This document shows positions 35,669-44,388 of a stretch of 64,000 nt of DNA, in pieces. Under the pieces are notes generated by a model. The model worked only from the letters and a program-made list of their open reading frames with translations. It was not told the DNA's origin and did not search any database. The position numbers and the translations under genes are program-made. The stretch spans positions 62,001-126,000 of the forward strand of contig CBDBPW010000003.1 in the NCBI GenBank assembly GCA_965209045.1, written 5' to 3'. The first letter of the stretch is position 1; each line of letters begins with the position of its first letter. The DNA is from JAJEFO01 sp965209045 (GTDB taxonomy: Bacteria; Pseudomonadota; Alphaproteobacteria; Rhodobacterales; Rhodobacteraceae).

Positions 35669-36583
35669 ATGTCGGGCAAGACGCTCCCCAAAGTGGCGGT
35701 GATCATGGGCGGACGCTCTGTCGAGCGCGAGGTGTCCCTGTCGTCGGGTCAGGAATGTGTCGCGGCTCTTCGCGAGATGGCCTACGACGTCACCGCCATT
35801 GACGCCGGGAAAGATGTATTGGAGCGGTTGACGGAGGCATCTCCCGATGTCGTCTTCAATGCGTTGCACGGACGTTGGGGAGAGGATGGCTGCATTCAGG
35901 GCGTTCTCGAATGGTTGCGGATTCCCTATTCGCATTCAGGTGTGCTGGCTTCGGCTCTCGCCATGGACAAGACTCGCTCGAAGGCGGCCTTCGCGAAGGC
36001 GGGCATACCCGTGGCGGAAGGCGGGCTGTTTTCCAGGAAGGCAGTCACGTCAGGGCACGTCCTGGCACCGCCCTATGTCGTCAAGCCAAACAACGAAGGC
36101 TCTTCGGTAGGAGTCCGTATCGTGCCGGAACGAGCGAACAGGCCGCCGGAGATCGCCGACGACCTGCCCGAGCCCCTGATGGTCGAGGCATATGTGCCGG
36201 GTCGGGAGCTGACCGTGACTGTGATGGGCGACAGGGCGCTCTGCGTCACCGAAATCGTGACTGATGGCTGGTACGACTATGATGCGAAGTACGTGCCGGG
36301 CGCGTCGCGGCACGAGTTGCCGGCAAATGTTCCAGACGCGATCACGGCGGCATGCCTCGCGCATGCCGAGAAAGCTCATGAAGTGCTCGGTTGCCGGGGT
36401 GTCAGCAGGATCGATTTCCGCTGGGACGATTCGAAGGGATTGCAAGGCCTTTTCGCGCTGGAGACGAACACCCAGCCGGGAATGACGCCGACGTCGCTAG
36501 TGCCAGAACAGGCCGCGTATCTTGGAACCAGTTTCCCCGAACTCTGCGACTGGATCGTGAGGGATGCGTCATGCGATCGATGA
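35669..36583 (+). CDS. ddl: D-alanine--D-alanine ligase
   Basis: ATP-grasp ligase of 304 aa making the D-Ala-D-Ala dipeptide for peptidoglycan. Characteristic stretches are G-G-R-S-V-E-R-E-V-S-L-S-S-G near residue 10, F-N-A-L-H-G-R-W-G-E-D-G near 60, A-M-D-K near 95, V-V-K-P-N-N-E-G-S-S-V-G near 130 and the metal-binding N-T-Q-P-G-M-T near the end. Start at the ATG 35669 with GGGGAAGGA upstream. Its 3' end overlaps ftsQ by 13 bases. Confidence 0.95.
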   Translation: MSGKTLPKVAVIMGGRSVEREVSLSSGQECVAALREMAYDVTAIDAGKDVLERLTEASPDVVFNALHGRWGEDGCIQGVLEWLRIPYSHSGVLASALAMDKTRSKAAFAKAGIPVAEGGLFSRKAVTSGHVLAPPYVVKPNNEGSSVGVRIVPERANRPPEIADDLPEPLMVEAYVPGRELTVTVMGDRALCVTEIVTDGWYDYDAKYVPGASRHELPANVPDAITAACLAHAEKAHEVLGCRGVSRIDFRWDDSKGLQGLFALETNTQPGMTPTSLVPEQAAYLGTSFPELCDWIVRDASCDR

Positions 36584-37407
36584 AGGATCCCGCGCCGTCC
36601 CGCCTGGAATACAGGATGAAACGGCTGATGCTGCGCCCGTCGGTGCGACCGTTCTTGCGTTACGGGCTGCCCGTGATTGCATTGGCGACGCTGGCCGGCG
36701 TCTGGGCGGTCGACGAGGTTCGGCGGGAGAGGGCAGTGGAGTTCGCTGCCGAACTTCGAAAGGAAATTGGTGAGCGACCGGAGCTCATCGTGAGGATGAT
36801 GACTGTCGATGGTGCATCGCCGGAACTGGCTGCGGACATCCGCGAGGCCCTTTCCATCGAATTCCCGGTCTCTCCCTTCAACCTGCGGCTTGCCGAACTG
36901 AGTGAGAAGGTCCTGGCTCTCGATGCCGTCGCCCGTGTATCGCTTCAGGTCCGGTCGGGAGGTGTCCTGGTTGTCGAAGTCGATGAGCGAGTGCCCGTTG
37001 CGGTATGGCGTTTCGACAACGGCTTGGCGCTCCTTGACAAGACCGGGCATCGGGTTGCGAGCGTGCCGTCTCGAGTTGTCCGGCCTGATCTTCCCTTGGT
37101 CGCGGGACTTGGTGCGGATGCGGCGATTCCGGAGGCGCTCCAGCTCTATGGTGTTGCCCGTCCGATTCGGGACCGGTTGCGCGGCTTCCTTCGTGTCGGG
37201 GAGCGCCGATGGGACGTGGTCCTGGATCGAGGGCAGACGATCAAGCTGCCGGAAACGCAGGCTGTGACCGCCCTCAAGAAGGTCATTGAACTGGACGTGG
37301 CGCAGGACTTGCTTGAACGGGACATATCAGTGGTGGATTTCCGCAATTCGCAGCGACCGGTTCTGCGCCTCGGCCAAACCGCGATCGGGACATTTCATGA
37401 TGGGTGA
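36571..37407 (+). CDS. ftsQ: Cell division protein FtsQ
   Basis: Bitopic inner-membrane divisome protein of 278 aa linking early and late division proteins. A basic cytoplasmic tail (residues 1-30) precedes one TM helix (Y-G-L-P-V-I-A-L-A-T-L-A-G-V-W-A). A POTRA domain follows (P-F-N-L-R-L-A-E-L-S-E-K-V-L-A-L-D-A-V-A), then the FtsQ beta domain with R-V-P-V-A-V-W. The ATG at 36571 lies inside the ddl 3' end, giving translational coupling. Position between ddl and ftsA is the classical order. Confidence 0.93.
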   Translation: MRSMKDPAPSRLEYRMKRLMLRPSVRPFLRYGLPVIALATLAGVWAVDEVRRERAVEFAAELRKEIGERPELIVRMMTVDGASPELAADIREALSIEFPVSPFNLRLAELSEKVLALDAVARVSLQVRSGGVLVVEVDERVPVAVWRFDNGLALLDKTGHRVASVPSRVVRPDLPLVAGLGADAAIPEALQLYGVARPIRDRLRGFLRVGERRWDVVLDRGQTIKLPETQAVTALKKVIELDVAQDLLERDISVVDFRNSQRPVLRLGQTAIGTFHDG

Positions 37408-37426
37408 GCAGTGAGCCTGAACGGTG

Positions 37427-38761
37427 ATGGGTGACCTTTATCGGAACCAACGTGCAATGCGAGCGGTGCGGAAGACCGCAATGCAGAAGGGCGTCATTGC
37501 GGTCCTGGATGTCGGAACATCCAAAATCGCCTGCCTGATCCTGATTCTCGACGAGAGCATGGATGCCGCAACCGATGAGGGCATCGGCAATCTGGCTGGG
37601 CAAGAGAAGTTCCGCGTCATCGGAGCGGCGACCACGCGGTCGCGGGGCGTTGAATTCGGAGAGACGACGGTTCTTCGCGAGACCGAACGCGCAATTCGAA
37701 CCGCCGTGCAGGCTGCGCAGAAAATGGCTCAGTGTCGCGTCGACCACGTGATGGCCTGCGCTTCGGGCGGCAGGCCACGGTCTTACGGCCTGGCCGGCCA
37801 GGTCCAGGTCGAGCGAGAGGTTGTGACCGAGTCCGATGTCGCAAACGTTCTCGCATCGTGCGACATCCCGGACTACGGGGCGGATCGTGAAATCCTGCAC
37901 GCCCAGCCGGTGAACTTCGTGCTGGACCACAGGTCGGGACTGACGGATCCGAGAAACCAGATCGGACAGCTCCTGGCCTGCGACATGCACATGTTGACGG
38001 CAGACCGGGCTCCGATAGGCAACCTGGTTCACTGCGTTCGCCGCTGCGATCTGGAACTGGCCGGGCTGGCCATGTCTTCCTACGTGTCGGGGATTTCGGC
38101 ACTGGTCGAGGATGAGCAAGAGCTCGGCGCGGCTTGCATCGACATGGGAGGAGGCACGACTGGCATTTCAATTTTCCTGAAGCGACACATGATCTATGCC
38201 GACGCGGTTCGCATCGGTGGCGAGCACGTCACACACGACGTCTCGATGGGCTTCAGGATTCCGATGAGTTTGGCCGAACGGATCAAGACGATTCATGGCG
38301 GCGTCGTCGTGACCGGCATGGACGACCGCGACATGATCGAGATCGACCGCGAATCCGAAAGCTGGGTTGGAGAAAGGCGAGCAGTGAGTCGGGCGGAGTT
38401 GATCGGAATCATGCGTCCCAGGGTGGAGGAAATCCTTGAAGCGGTGCGCGAGCGCCTCGATGCGGCCGGATTCGAGCACCTGCCGAGCCAGCGGATCGTG
38501 CTGACGGGAGGGGCCAGCCAAGTGCCCGGGATCGATTCGCTGGCGTCGCGGATTCTCGGCCGGCAGGTGCGCATCGGCCACCCATTGAGAGTGCGCGGCC
38601 TGCCCCAGGCCGTGACCGGCACCGCATTTTCCAGCGCCGTGGGGCTCAGTCTTCTGGCGGCACATCCCCAGGACGAATGTTGGGATTTTGAATTGCCATA
38701 TGACTTCAGGGCGGCACGTCCGCTGAAGCGCGCGGTCAAGTGGTTCAGGGCCAACTGGTAA
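37427..38761 (+). CDS. ftsA: Cell division protein FtsA
   Basis: Actin-like ATPase of 444 aa that tethers FtsZ to the membrane. The phosphate-1 segment is V-L-D-V-G-T-S-K-I-A-C near residue 25, the SHS2/1C region includes the G-V-E-F-G motif, the phosphate-2 segment is C-I-D-M-G-G-G-T-T near 240, and the adenosine segment is V-L-T-G-G-A-S-Q. The extreme C terminus is basic/aromatic (L-K-R-A-V-K-W-F-R-A-N-W), consistent with an amphipathic membrane-targeting helix. ATG 37427 is preferred over the GTG at 37424. About 20 bases follow ftsQ. Confidence 0.95.
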   Translation: MGDLYRNQRAMRAVRKTAMQKGVIAVLDVGTSKIACLILILDESMDAATDEGIGNLAGQEKFRVIGAATTRSRGVEFGETTVLRETERAIRTAVQAAQKMAQCRVDHVMACASGGRPRSYGLAGQVQVEREVVTESDVANVLASCDIPDYGADREILHAQPVNFVLDHRSGLTDPRNQIGQLLACDMHMLTADRAPIGNLVHCVRRCDLELAGLAMSSYVSGISALVEDEQELGAACIDMGGGTTGISIFLKRHMIYADAVRIGGEHVTHDVSMGFRIPMSLAERIKTIHGGVVVTGMDDRDMIEIDRESESWVGERRAVSRAELIGIMRPRVEEILEAVRERLDAAGFEHLPSQRIVLTGGASQVPGIDSLASRILGRQVRIGHPLRVRGLPQAVTGTAFSSAVGLSLLAAHPQDECWDFELPYDFRAARPLKRAVKWFRANW

Positions 38762-39307
38762 GCCGTGCATGACGCTGCGTCCGATTCTCGACACGGAGCC
38801 AATGGGTCCGCCGCTGCAGGCGCGAGGGGAATCCCGGAATCCGCGCCCCGGCACAGAACTCCGACGTATTTTTTCTTGCTTTGCAGCAGGTTGCGCATTT
38901 CCGGTTGGGGCGCACCATGCCTGAACCGAAAATGCATCGCCCGCAAAAAAATGCGCGACCTCGCGACGCGAATCTGGTAAGTTGACCACAAGGTCGGGCA
39001 ACGGCCACGAAAATGGGCAGAGCAGGCACCACGCAACCATGTCGCTCAACCGAGGCGGTCTTGGCGTGTCCAAGGTCCTCAATGCGCGGAGTTGGCGGAT
39101 GAGCGCCGCCAAGCCACCATATGGCGGGTCGCGCACGACATGATGGGCAATCTGCAAAAACGCTTGCCATATTTCGTGGTATCGGCCACAAGTCGAGTGT
39201 TTGGTGGGCCATCCGCGGCCTGAAGTTGAGGAATGAGGCAGGTGACTGGGACGACCGCAAGAGCGGCGCCTCATCAAGCAAGAAGAGTTGAGCAGGAGGG
39301 CAAACCG
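38762..39307. other. 546-base ftsA-ftsZ spacer
   Basis: No gene recognised. The spacer is more AT-rich than its flanks in places (T-run near 38870, A-run near 38945). It probably carries an internal ftsZ promoter; TTGCCA near 39163 could be a -35, but no convincing -10 partner was fixed. No CtrA-type TTAA-N7-TTAA site was noticed. Confidence 0.4.
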
Positions 39308-40828
39308 ATGACGTTGAATCTGACAATCCCCTCGCATGAGGATTTGAGACCGCGCATTACGGTATTCGGAGTGGGTGGCGCGGGAGGCAACGCGGTCAAC
39401 AACATGATCGAAATGAACCTCGAGGGCGTCGAGTTCATCGTTGCAAACACGGACGCACAAGCGCTGCAGCAGTCCAATGCTCCGACCAAGGTGCAGATGG
39501 GGTTGCGGGCCACGGAAGGATTGGGCGCGGGCGCACGCCCGTCGGTCGGAGCGTCAGCGGCCGAAGAGGCCCTGGAGGAGATTGTTGATTGCCTGACCGG
39601 TGCTCACATGTGCTTCATTACGGCCGGAATGGGCGGGGGTACAGGAACCGGCGCCGCACCGATCATCGCGCATGCAGCGCGAGAGCTCGGCGTGCTGACG
39701 ATTGGCGTGGTAACGAAACCCTTCCAGTTTGAAGGCTCCAAACGGATGAGGCAGGCCGAAGAGGGCGTCGAGGAACTGCAAAGGGTGGTCGATACGCTGA
39801 TCATCATCCCGAACCAGAACCTGTTCCGGATCGCCAACGAAAAGACCACCTTCACCGAGGCGTTCTCCATGGCGGACGATGTTCTCTACCAGGGTGTGAA
39901 GGGGGTCACCGACCTGATGGTCCGTCCGGGCCTAATCAACCTCGATTTCGCCGATGTCCGTGCCGTCATGGACGAGATGGGCAAGGCGATGATGGGAACG
40001 GGCGAGGCAGAAGGCGAGGACCGGGCCGTGAAGGCCGCCGAGATGGCAATTGCCAATCCGCTGCTGGACGAGATCAGCCTTCAGGGTGCCAACGGCGTCC
40101 TGATCAACATAACTGGTTCGGATGACGTGACCCTGTTCGAAATTGACGAGGCCGCAAACCGCATCCGCAACGAGGTCGAAAGCGAAGCCAACATCATTGT
40201 TGGTTCCACGCTGGACACTTCCATGCAGGGAAGGATGCGCGTGAGCGTTGTGGCGACGGGAATAGACAGCGAGCCGCAATCCGAGATTGACGCATACGCG
40301 CCAACGGAGGAACTGGTTCCAGTCGAACCCGCGCCGGAACCGGAAGTTGCGCCCGAACAGGACTTCGAACCCGAGCTGCCTGCGGCGGCACATGCCTTCC
40401 TTGAAGAAGATCGAAGCCTCTTTGAAGAGGCCCCGCAGGAAACCGTGGCCGAGGCAAGACATGCTGAACCCGTAGAGCCGCCTTTGGCGGCAGAGCCCAG
40501 GCCTCCGGCGGAATTGCGACGGGTGCCCGGCGCTCCGTCGCCGGAAGTGCTCGCGCGCCTTGAGAGAGTCGCTGGACGCAAGCCTGGCTCAATGGCTGGC
40601 CGGATCCCCGGGGACGCAAACTATGGCAACGACCCGTCTGACGGTTCCGGCGCCGTCGAACGACCGAAATTCGGAATAAACAAGCTCATCAACCGGATGT
40701 CAGGTCGCAGGAACGGAAGCGCGGACCTGTCGCCGGCCGAGCCGCGGGCAGACGAGGCCGTCCGTGAAGGTCAGATGGGCGACGAGAGCATGGAAATTCC
40801 GGCCTTCCTCCGTCGCCAGGCGAACTGA
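39308..40828 (+). CDS. ftsZ: Cell division protein FtsZ
   Basis: Tubulin-like GTPase of 506 aa forming the cytokinetic ring. The N-terminal G-V-G-G-A-G-G-N-A-V-N-N-M-I, the tubulin signature G-G-G-T-G-T-G-A near residue 108 and the T7 loop (N-L-D-F-A-D-V) are intact. A long, acidic, Pro/Glu/Ala-rich linker (about residues 335-490) leads to the conserved C-terminal peptide (M-E-I-P-A-F-L-R-R-Q), which binds FtsA. The long linker is normal for alphaproteobacteria. Start chosen at 39308 because AGGAGG lies just upstream. lpxC, usually next, is displaced by an inserted segment. Confidence 0.97.
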   Translation: MTLNLTIPSHEDLRPRITVFGVGGAGGNAVNNMIEMNLEGVEFIVANTDAQALQQSNAPTKVQMGLRATEGLGAGARPSVGASAAEEALEEIVDCLTGAHMCFITAGMGGGTGTGAAPIIAHAARELGVLTIGVVTKPFQFEGSKRMRQAEEGVEELQRVVDTLIIIPNQNLFRIANEKTTFTEAFSMADDVLYQGVKGVTDLMVRPGLINLDFADVRAVMDEMGKAMMGTGEAEGEDRAVKAAEMAIANPLLDEISLQGANGVLINITGSDDVTLFEIDEAANRIRNEVESEANIIVGSTLDTSMQGRMRVSVVATGIDSEPQSEIDAYAPTEELVPVEPAPEPEVAPEQDFEPELPAAAHAFLEEDRSLFEEAPQETVAEARHAEPVEPPLAAEPRPPAELRRVPGAPSPEVLARLERVAGRKPGSMAGRIPGDANYGNDPSDGSGAVERPKFGINKLINRMSGRRNGSADLSPAEPRADEAVREGQMGDESMEIPAFLRRQAN

Positions 40829-41075
40829 AGGCCCAGTTCCCCTGACCTGATCGCCCTTGTGCGAGTCCGCCTTTGCGGAAGGCGCTCACGCAGTTGTCGT
40901 GACATGAGGTTCCATCCTGCGCACCGTCCGGTTCCGGGCGCTGCATGCTGACCGAACTGCCAGTTCAGAACGGTCGCCCGGACTTCCAAGCGACAGTCTG
41001 AACCTGCGCAAGTCGCGACCCGGGGGCGAGCAATCCGCAATGGTCCGATCGCCTTCGCCTCCCGGCTCGGAGATT

Positions 41076-41083
41076 CAAGGGAT
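41076..41083. repeat. Left copy of 8-bp direct repeat (CAAGGGAT)
   Basis: CAAGGGAT directly abuts the left terminal inverted repeat of the tnpB unit and is repeated exactly at 42467-42474, as expected of a target-site duplication. Confidence 0.7.
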
Positions 41084-42466
41084 GGGAACTATATACGTAA
41101 GTGACCATCAGGCCGCTCTCGCACTGATTTCACGGGTCGATGAGGTCGGCAACCCGAACGCCTCTCGCCGTGCAGACGCGCCAATCCCGGACGCCTCGTG
41201 CTCCGGGATGCGGCCACGCGCCGCGCACCGGATGTTCCTTGCCGCGTTGATGCCGGCATGTGCCACGTGCCCGCAGGCAACGCAGATGAAGTCGTCCCGA
41301 GTTCTGCGGCTGGCGGCTTCCGCCGCCCCGCACTCGTGGCATGTCCTTGACGTGTTCCTCGCCGGAACGGTGATGACGTTCGCCACCTTGCAGTCCAGCA
41401 TCCGCTTCAGCGCGGTCCATCCGGTGTTCAGGATGACGCGGTTCAGGCCCGCCTTCTGCGGCACGCTCGCGCCCGGCTCCCCGACGGTCCCCTTGGCGGA
41501 TCTCGTCATGGCCTTCACGTTCAGGCTCTCGACGGCGACCGTGCCGCCCTTGTCGGCGAGCCTCTTGCTGACATGGTGATGCCAGTTGCGGCGGCGGTTC
41601 GCGATTCTGCGGCGCGTCTTCGCAAGGTGCCGCTTCGTCCTTTCGCGGCGCTTCGACCGCTTCTGCTGCCTGGACAGTTTCCGTTGCAGCCGCCTGGCCC
41701 TGGCTTCGAGCCTGGACATGTCCGGCATGGCGTGGAGTTCGCCGTCGCTGTCCGCGACCTGTCCGCAGTTCCTGTCGAGGCCGAGCACGTGTCCGTTGTC
41801 GACAGGCTCCTCGATCTCCACGGCGTAGCAGACGATGGCGGTCCACTTGCCGCCGACACGCTTGAGCACGGCGGAGACGGGCCTGCCGTCGGGATGCAGG
41901 TTCCCGCCCTTGCGCCGGATCGTCATCGGACCGAAGCCGGGGATGTGGAGCGTTCCGTCGCGCACCTTGACGCCGGAGACGATGGCGATGCTGTCGAAGA
42001 AGCGGCGTCCCCTGAACTTCGGGAAGCCCGCCTTCGCCCCCTTCCGCAGGCGGTTGAAGAAGCCCTTGAACGATTCATCGAGCCGCTTGAGCGTCCCGCG
42101 CTGGATGGCGATCCCGCATCCGGCCATGTCCGGCAGCTCCGCCCGGCACTCGGTGAGGGCCTTGCACTGGTCGAAGTATGTGCGCGACTTCCCGGTCTTC
42201 CAGTGGAAGTCGATCCGTTCCTCAAGTGCCGCGTTGTAGAGTTGGCGCTGGGCTTCGGGCGTGGTCTCAAGCCACTGCCAGTTGCGCCGCGTCTGCGGAA
42301 GCAGCCGGTAGACGACCTGCCTGTGCGTCTGCGTCAGGGCCACGTGTTCGCTCCTGCGTGAGCTTCCGGGGACCGGGCGTTTCCGGCGCCTGCCCGCGCA
42401 TCATAACCGGCCGGAACGAAACAGCAACATCTTTCTGGTCGATGGTCACTTAGGTATATAATCCCC
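41084..42466 (-). mobile_element. tnpB-only element with terminal inverted repeats, 1383 bp
   Basis: The ends are 26-bp inverted repeats (41084-41109 and 42441-42466; 23 of 26 bases match; outer end GGG[AG]A, core TATATAC) flanked by the 8-bp direct repeat CAAGGGAT. The sole gene is tnpB; there is no tnpA or other transposase. The left repeat ends within the tnpB stop codon. IS200/IS605 elements normally lack inverted termini and target duplications, so the unit looks like a passenger mobilised by a DDE transposase in trans, or a new type. Boundaries are read directly; the mechanism is inference. Confidence 0.7.
41108..42343 (-). CDS. tnpB: TnpB (IS200/IS605 OrfB-like) RNA-guided nuclease, third catalytic Asp replaced
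   Basis: TnpB-family protein of 411 aa. A helix-turn-helix/WED-like N-terminal region is followed by a split RuvC domain: Asp190 in V-L-G-L-D-R-N, Glu272 in V-A-V-E-S-L-N, a zinc ribbon with Cys335/Cys338 and Cys354/Cys357, then the RuvC-III stretch. There, A-H-A-G-I-N-A-A-R-N has Gly364 where A-D-[VI]-N-A-A normally supplies the third metal-binding Asp. The codon is GGC, one transition from GAC. The protein may therefore be nuclease-dead. GTG start at 42343 with AGGAG upstream. Any guide RNA would overlap the 3' coding end, since only 24 bases of element remain after the stop. Confidence 0.88.
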   Translation of the reverse strand: MALTQTHRQVVYRLLPQTRRNWQWLETTPEAQRQLYNAALEERIDFHWKTGKSRTYFDQCKALTECRAELPDMAGCGIAIQRGTLKRLDESFKGFFNRLRKGAKAGFPKFRGRRFFDSIAIVSGVKVRDGTLHIPGFGPMTIRRKGGNLHPDGRPVSAVLKRVGGKWTAIVCYAVEIEEPVDNGHVLGLDRNCGQVADSDGELHAMPDMSRLEARARRLQRKLSRQQKRSKRRERTKRHLAKTRRRIANRRRNWHHHVSKRLADKGGTVAVESLNVKAMTRSAKGTVGEPGASVPQKAGLNRVILNTGWTALKRMLDCKVANVITVPARNTSRTCHECGAAEAASRRTRDDFICVACGHVAHAGINAARNIRCAARGRIPEHEASGIGASARREAFGLPTSSTREISARAA

Positions 42467-42474
42467 CAAGGGAT
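42467..42474. repeat. Right copy of 8-bp direct repeat (CAAGGGAT)
   Basis: Exact second copy of the octamer flanking the tnpB unit; the empty site would read CGGAGATT-CAAGGGAT-CTTCC. Confidence 0.7.
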
Positions 42475-42819
42475 CTTCCGCATGACACGTGCCGACGAGA
42501 CCGTCTCGGTGACGGAGTGGAGTGTCAGCAAGCGGTTCGTCGCGGCATCAGCAAGGCCGTTCGTTGGGTGGATCGCCGCGGGTGCGATTCTTGAGGGCCG
42601 ACACCCTGATCCGGGCCGCTCGTTGTCAGAGTGTTGACACCCGACAGGGCCGCATTTTTCTCACGCGCCCCGAATCCTCTGTTTTGGGCTACGCCCTCTG
42701 CCCGCGTCTCCGGCGGGTCCGCACCTTCGCTTGGACAAGGGGACTGGCCGGTGGAACCCGCGAGGGGAGCCGGTTCCCGCGACTGGACAAAGGCGGAATC
42801 GCGGTTGGCGGATGTCTCG
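42475..42819. other. Gap between the tnpB unit and the ABC operon
   Basis: About 345 bases downstream of the second NMT1-type ABC operon. A 50-codon plus-strand frame starts at 42482 but has no recognised family and no convincing ribosome site. A small palindrome GAGAC-C-GTCTC lies near 42498. No terminator with a T-run was found after the permease gene. Confidence 0.4.
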
Positions 42820-43581
42820 CTAGGTCGGAGCACGTTCGGCCCATCCTGCAAAGACCCTCTCCAGCGCCACGACCACGTAGTAGAGCAGGATGCCCATGAG
42901 AGCCAGGGCGATGAGAACGGCGAACATCAGCGGATAGTCTGCGCTGATCTTGCCACTGTCGAACAGATGGCCGAGCCCGCGGCCATGCGGCTCGACGATC
43001 TCCATCAGGTTGGTGCCGATGAAGGCAAGCGTGACGGCCACCTTGAGCGCGCCGAAGAACTCCGGCAAGGTCTTGGGCAGAGCGATCTTCCAGAAAATCG
43101 TGAAACGCGATGCGCCGAGCGAAGCGAGGATGTCACGGTATTCGGGCTCGAGCGTCGAAAGGCCGATGGAGACGGACACGGCAATCGGGAAAAAGCTGAT
43201 CAGGAAGGCGATCAGGATGGTGTTCATGTCGTGCTGGCCCACGAAGAGAAGTGCGATGATGGGCACAACCGTGGCCTTCGGGATCGCGTTGAACCCCACG
43301 AGCAATGGGTAGAGCGCGTCGCGCATGGTGCGCGAAAGACCCATGATCATGCCGAGGAACACGCCGCAAAGCACCGCCAGGACCAGTCCGGCGACCGTTC
43401 GCCATAGCGTGTCCCACCCGTATTCGAGGAAGAGCCAGCGGAATTTCCAGAAGGCGGGCCAGAGGTCGCTGGGTGAAGCCATCTTGTAGTTGGGCCAGCC
43501 ATTGGCCCAGACGAGAAGTTCCCAGAAGAGTCCGAAGATGGCCAGTGCGGCGACGGGAACGGCGACCTGTCTCAAGTTCAT
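42820..43581 (-). CDS. ABC transporter permease, NitT/TauT type (second operon)
   Basis: Inner-membrane permease of 253 aa with six predicted TM helices and the conserved cytoplasmic loop I-L-A-S-L-G-A-S-R-F-T-I-F-W-K-I-A-L-P-K-T-L-P near residue 155. It is shorter at the N terminus than the permease at 20074-20997 and not closely similar, so this is not a recent duplication. Its start overlaps the ATPase gene by 4 bases. Last gene of a three-gene importer operon placed between ftsZ and lpxC. Solute unknown. Confidence 0.88.
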   Translation of the reverse strand: MNLRQVAVPVAALAIFGLFWELLVWANGWPNYKMASPSDLWPAFWKFRWLFLEYGWDTLWRTVAGLVLAVLCGVFLGMIMGLSRTMRDALYPLLVGFNAIPKATVVPIIALLFVGQHDMNTILIAFLISFFPIAVSVSIGLSTLEPEYRDILASLGASRFTIFWKIALPKTLPEFFGALKVAVTLAFIGTNLMEIVEPHGRGLGHLFDSGKISADYPLMFAVLIALALMGILLYYVVVALERVFAGWAERAPT

Positions 43582-44378
43582 TTCCCGGCCTCCTCCGCCG
43601 GAGCCCGGCCTTGGGCGATCTGGATCTGGTGGCGCAGAATGCTGAGCGCATCGGCGGTCTGGGGCGTGTAGAGATGTTCAATGTCTCGCGGGCCCTTGAG
43701 ATGAACGTCCATCACGTACTGCGTGCGTGCAGGGCGGCCCGAGAGGACGACGACCTCGTCTGCGAGGAAGATCGCCTCTCTCAGGTCGTGGGTGATGAGG
43801 ACGCCGGTGAACGGCTCCTTCTCCTTCACGGCATGCATGGTTTGCCAAAGGTCCTCTCGGGTGAAGGCATCGAGCGCAGCGAAGGGCTCGTCAAGGATCA
43901 GGACCTCGGGCTGGTGCACGATTGCACGGCAGAGCGAAGCGCGCTGGCGCATGCCCCCTGAGAGCTCGCTCGGGCGCTTGTCCTCAAAGCCATCGAGGCC
44001 GACAAGGGCAAGAAGATGGCGTGCACGGTCCCGCTGTTCGCGTCTCGACATCCTTGTCGACACTATTTCGAGCGGGAGCATGACGTTTTGCAGGACCGTG
44101 CGCCATTCGAGCATGACCGGGTTCTGGAAGGCCATCCCGACGATGGACTTCGGACCCCCTACCAGCTCTCCGTGCAGCCAGACCTCGCCCTCGTCGGGTT
44201 TCAGCAGACCGGCAATGAGCCGGGTCAGCGTGGACTTGCCGCAGCCCGAGGGCCCGACGACGGCAGAAAAGCCGTCCTCGGGCACCGCAAGCATCAGACC
44301 GTCGAGCACCGGGAGCCGCCCGGACTGGGTCTGGTAGGCGTGGCGGACGCCCTTGATCTCGATGAGAGGCCTGGCCAC
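43578..44378 (-). CDS. ABC transporter ATPase, NitT/TauT type (second operon)
   Basis: Importer ATPase of 266 aa. Walker A G-P-S-G-C-G-K-S-T lies near residue 42, Q-loop M-A-F-Q-N-P near 84, signature L-S-G-G-M-R-Q-R near 143, Walker B V-L-I-L-D-E-P-F-A-A-L-D near 163 and H-loop I-T-H-D near 196. All motifs and the C-terminal tail are intact, unlike the interrupted paralogue at 22920-23807. It starts 10 bases after the binding-protein stop and overlaps the permease gene. Confidence 0.92.
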   Translation of the reverse strand: MARPLIEIKGVRHAYQTQSGRLPVLDGLMLAVPEDGFSAVVGPSGCGKSTLTRLIAGLLKPDEGEVWLHGELVGGPKSIVGMAFQNPVMLEWRTVLQNVMLPLEIVSTRMSRREQRDRARHLLALVGLDGFEDKRPSELSGGMRQRASLCRAIVHQPEVLILDEPFAALDAFTREDLWQTMHAVKEKEPFTGVLITHDLREAIFLADEVVVLSGRPARTQYVMDVHLKGPRDIEHLYTPQTADALSILRHQIQIAQGRAPAEEAGK

Positions 44379-44388
44379 GCCCGCGGGC

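Noticed and set aside
42482..42634. 50-codon plus-strand frame after the tnpB unit
   Set aside because: No recognised family, no clear ribosome site, and its composition is no better than background frames.
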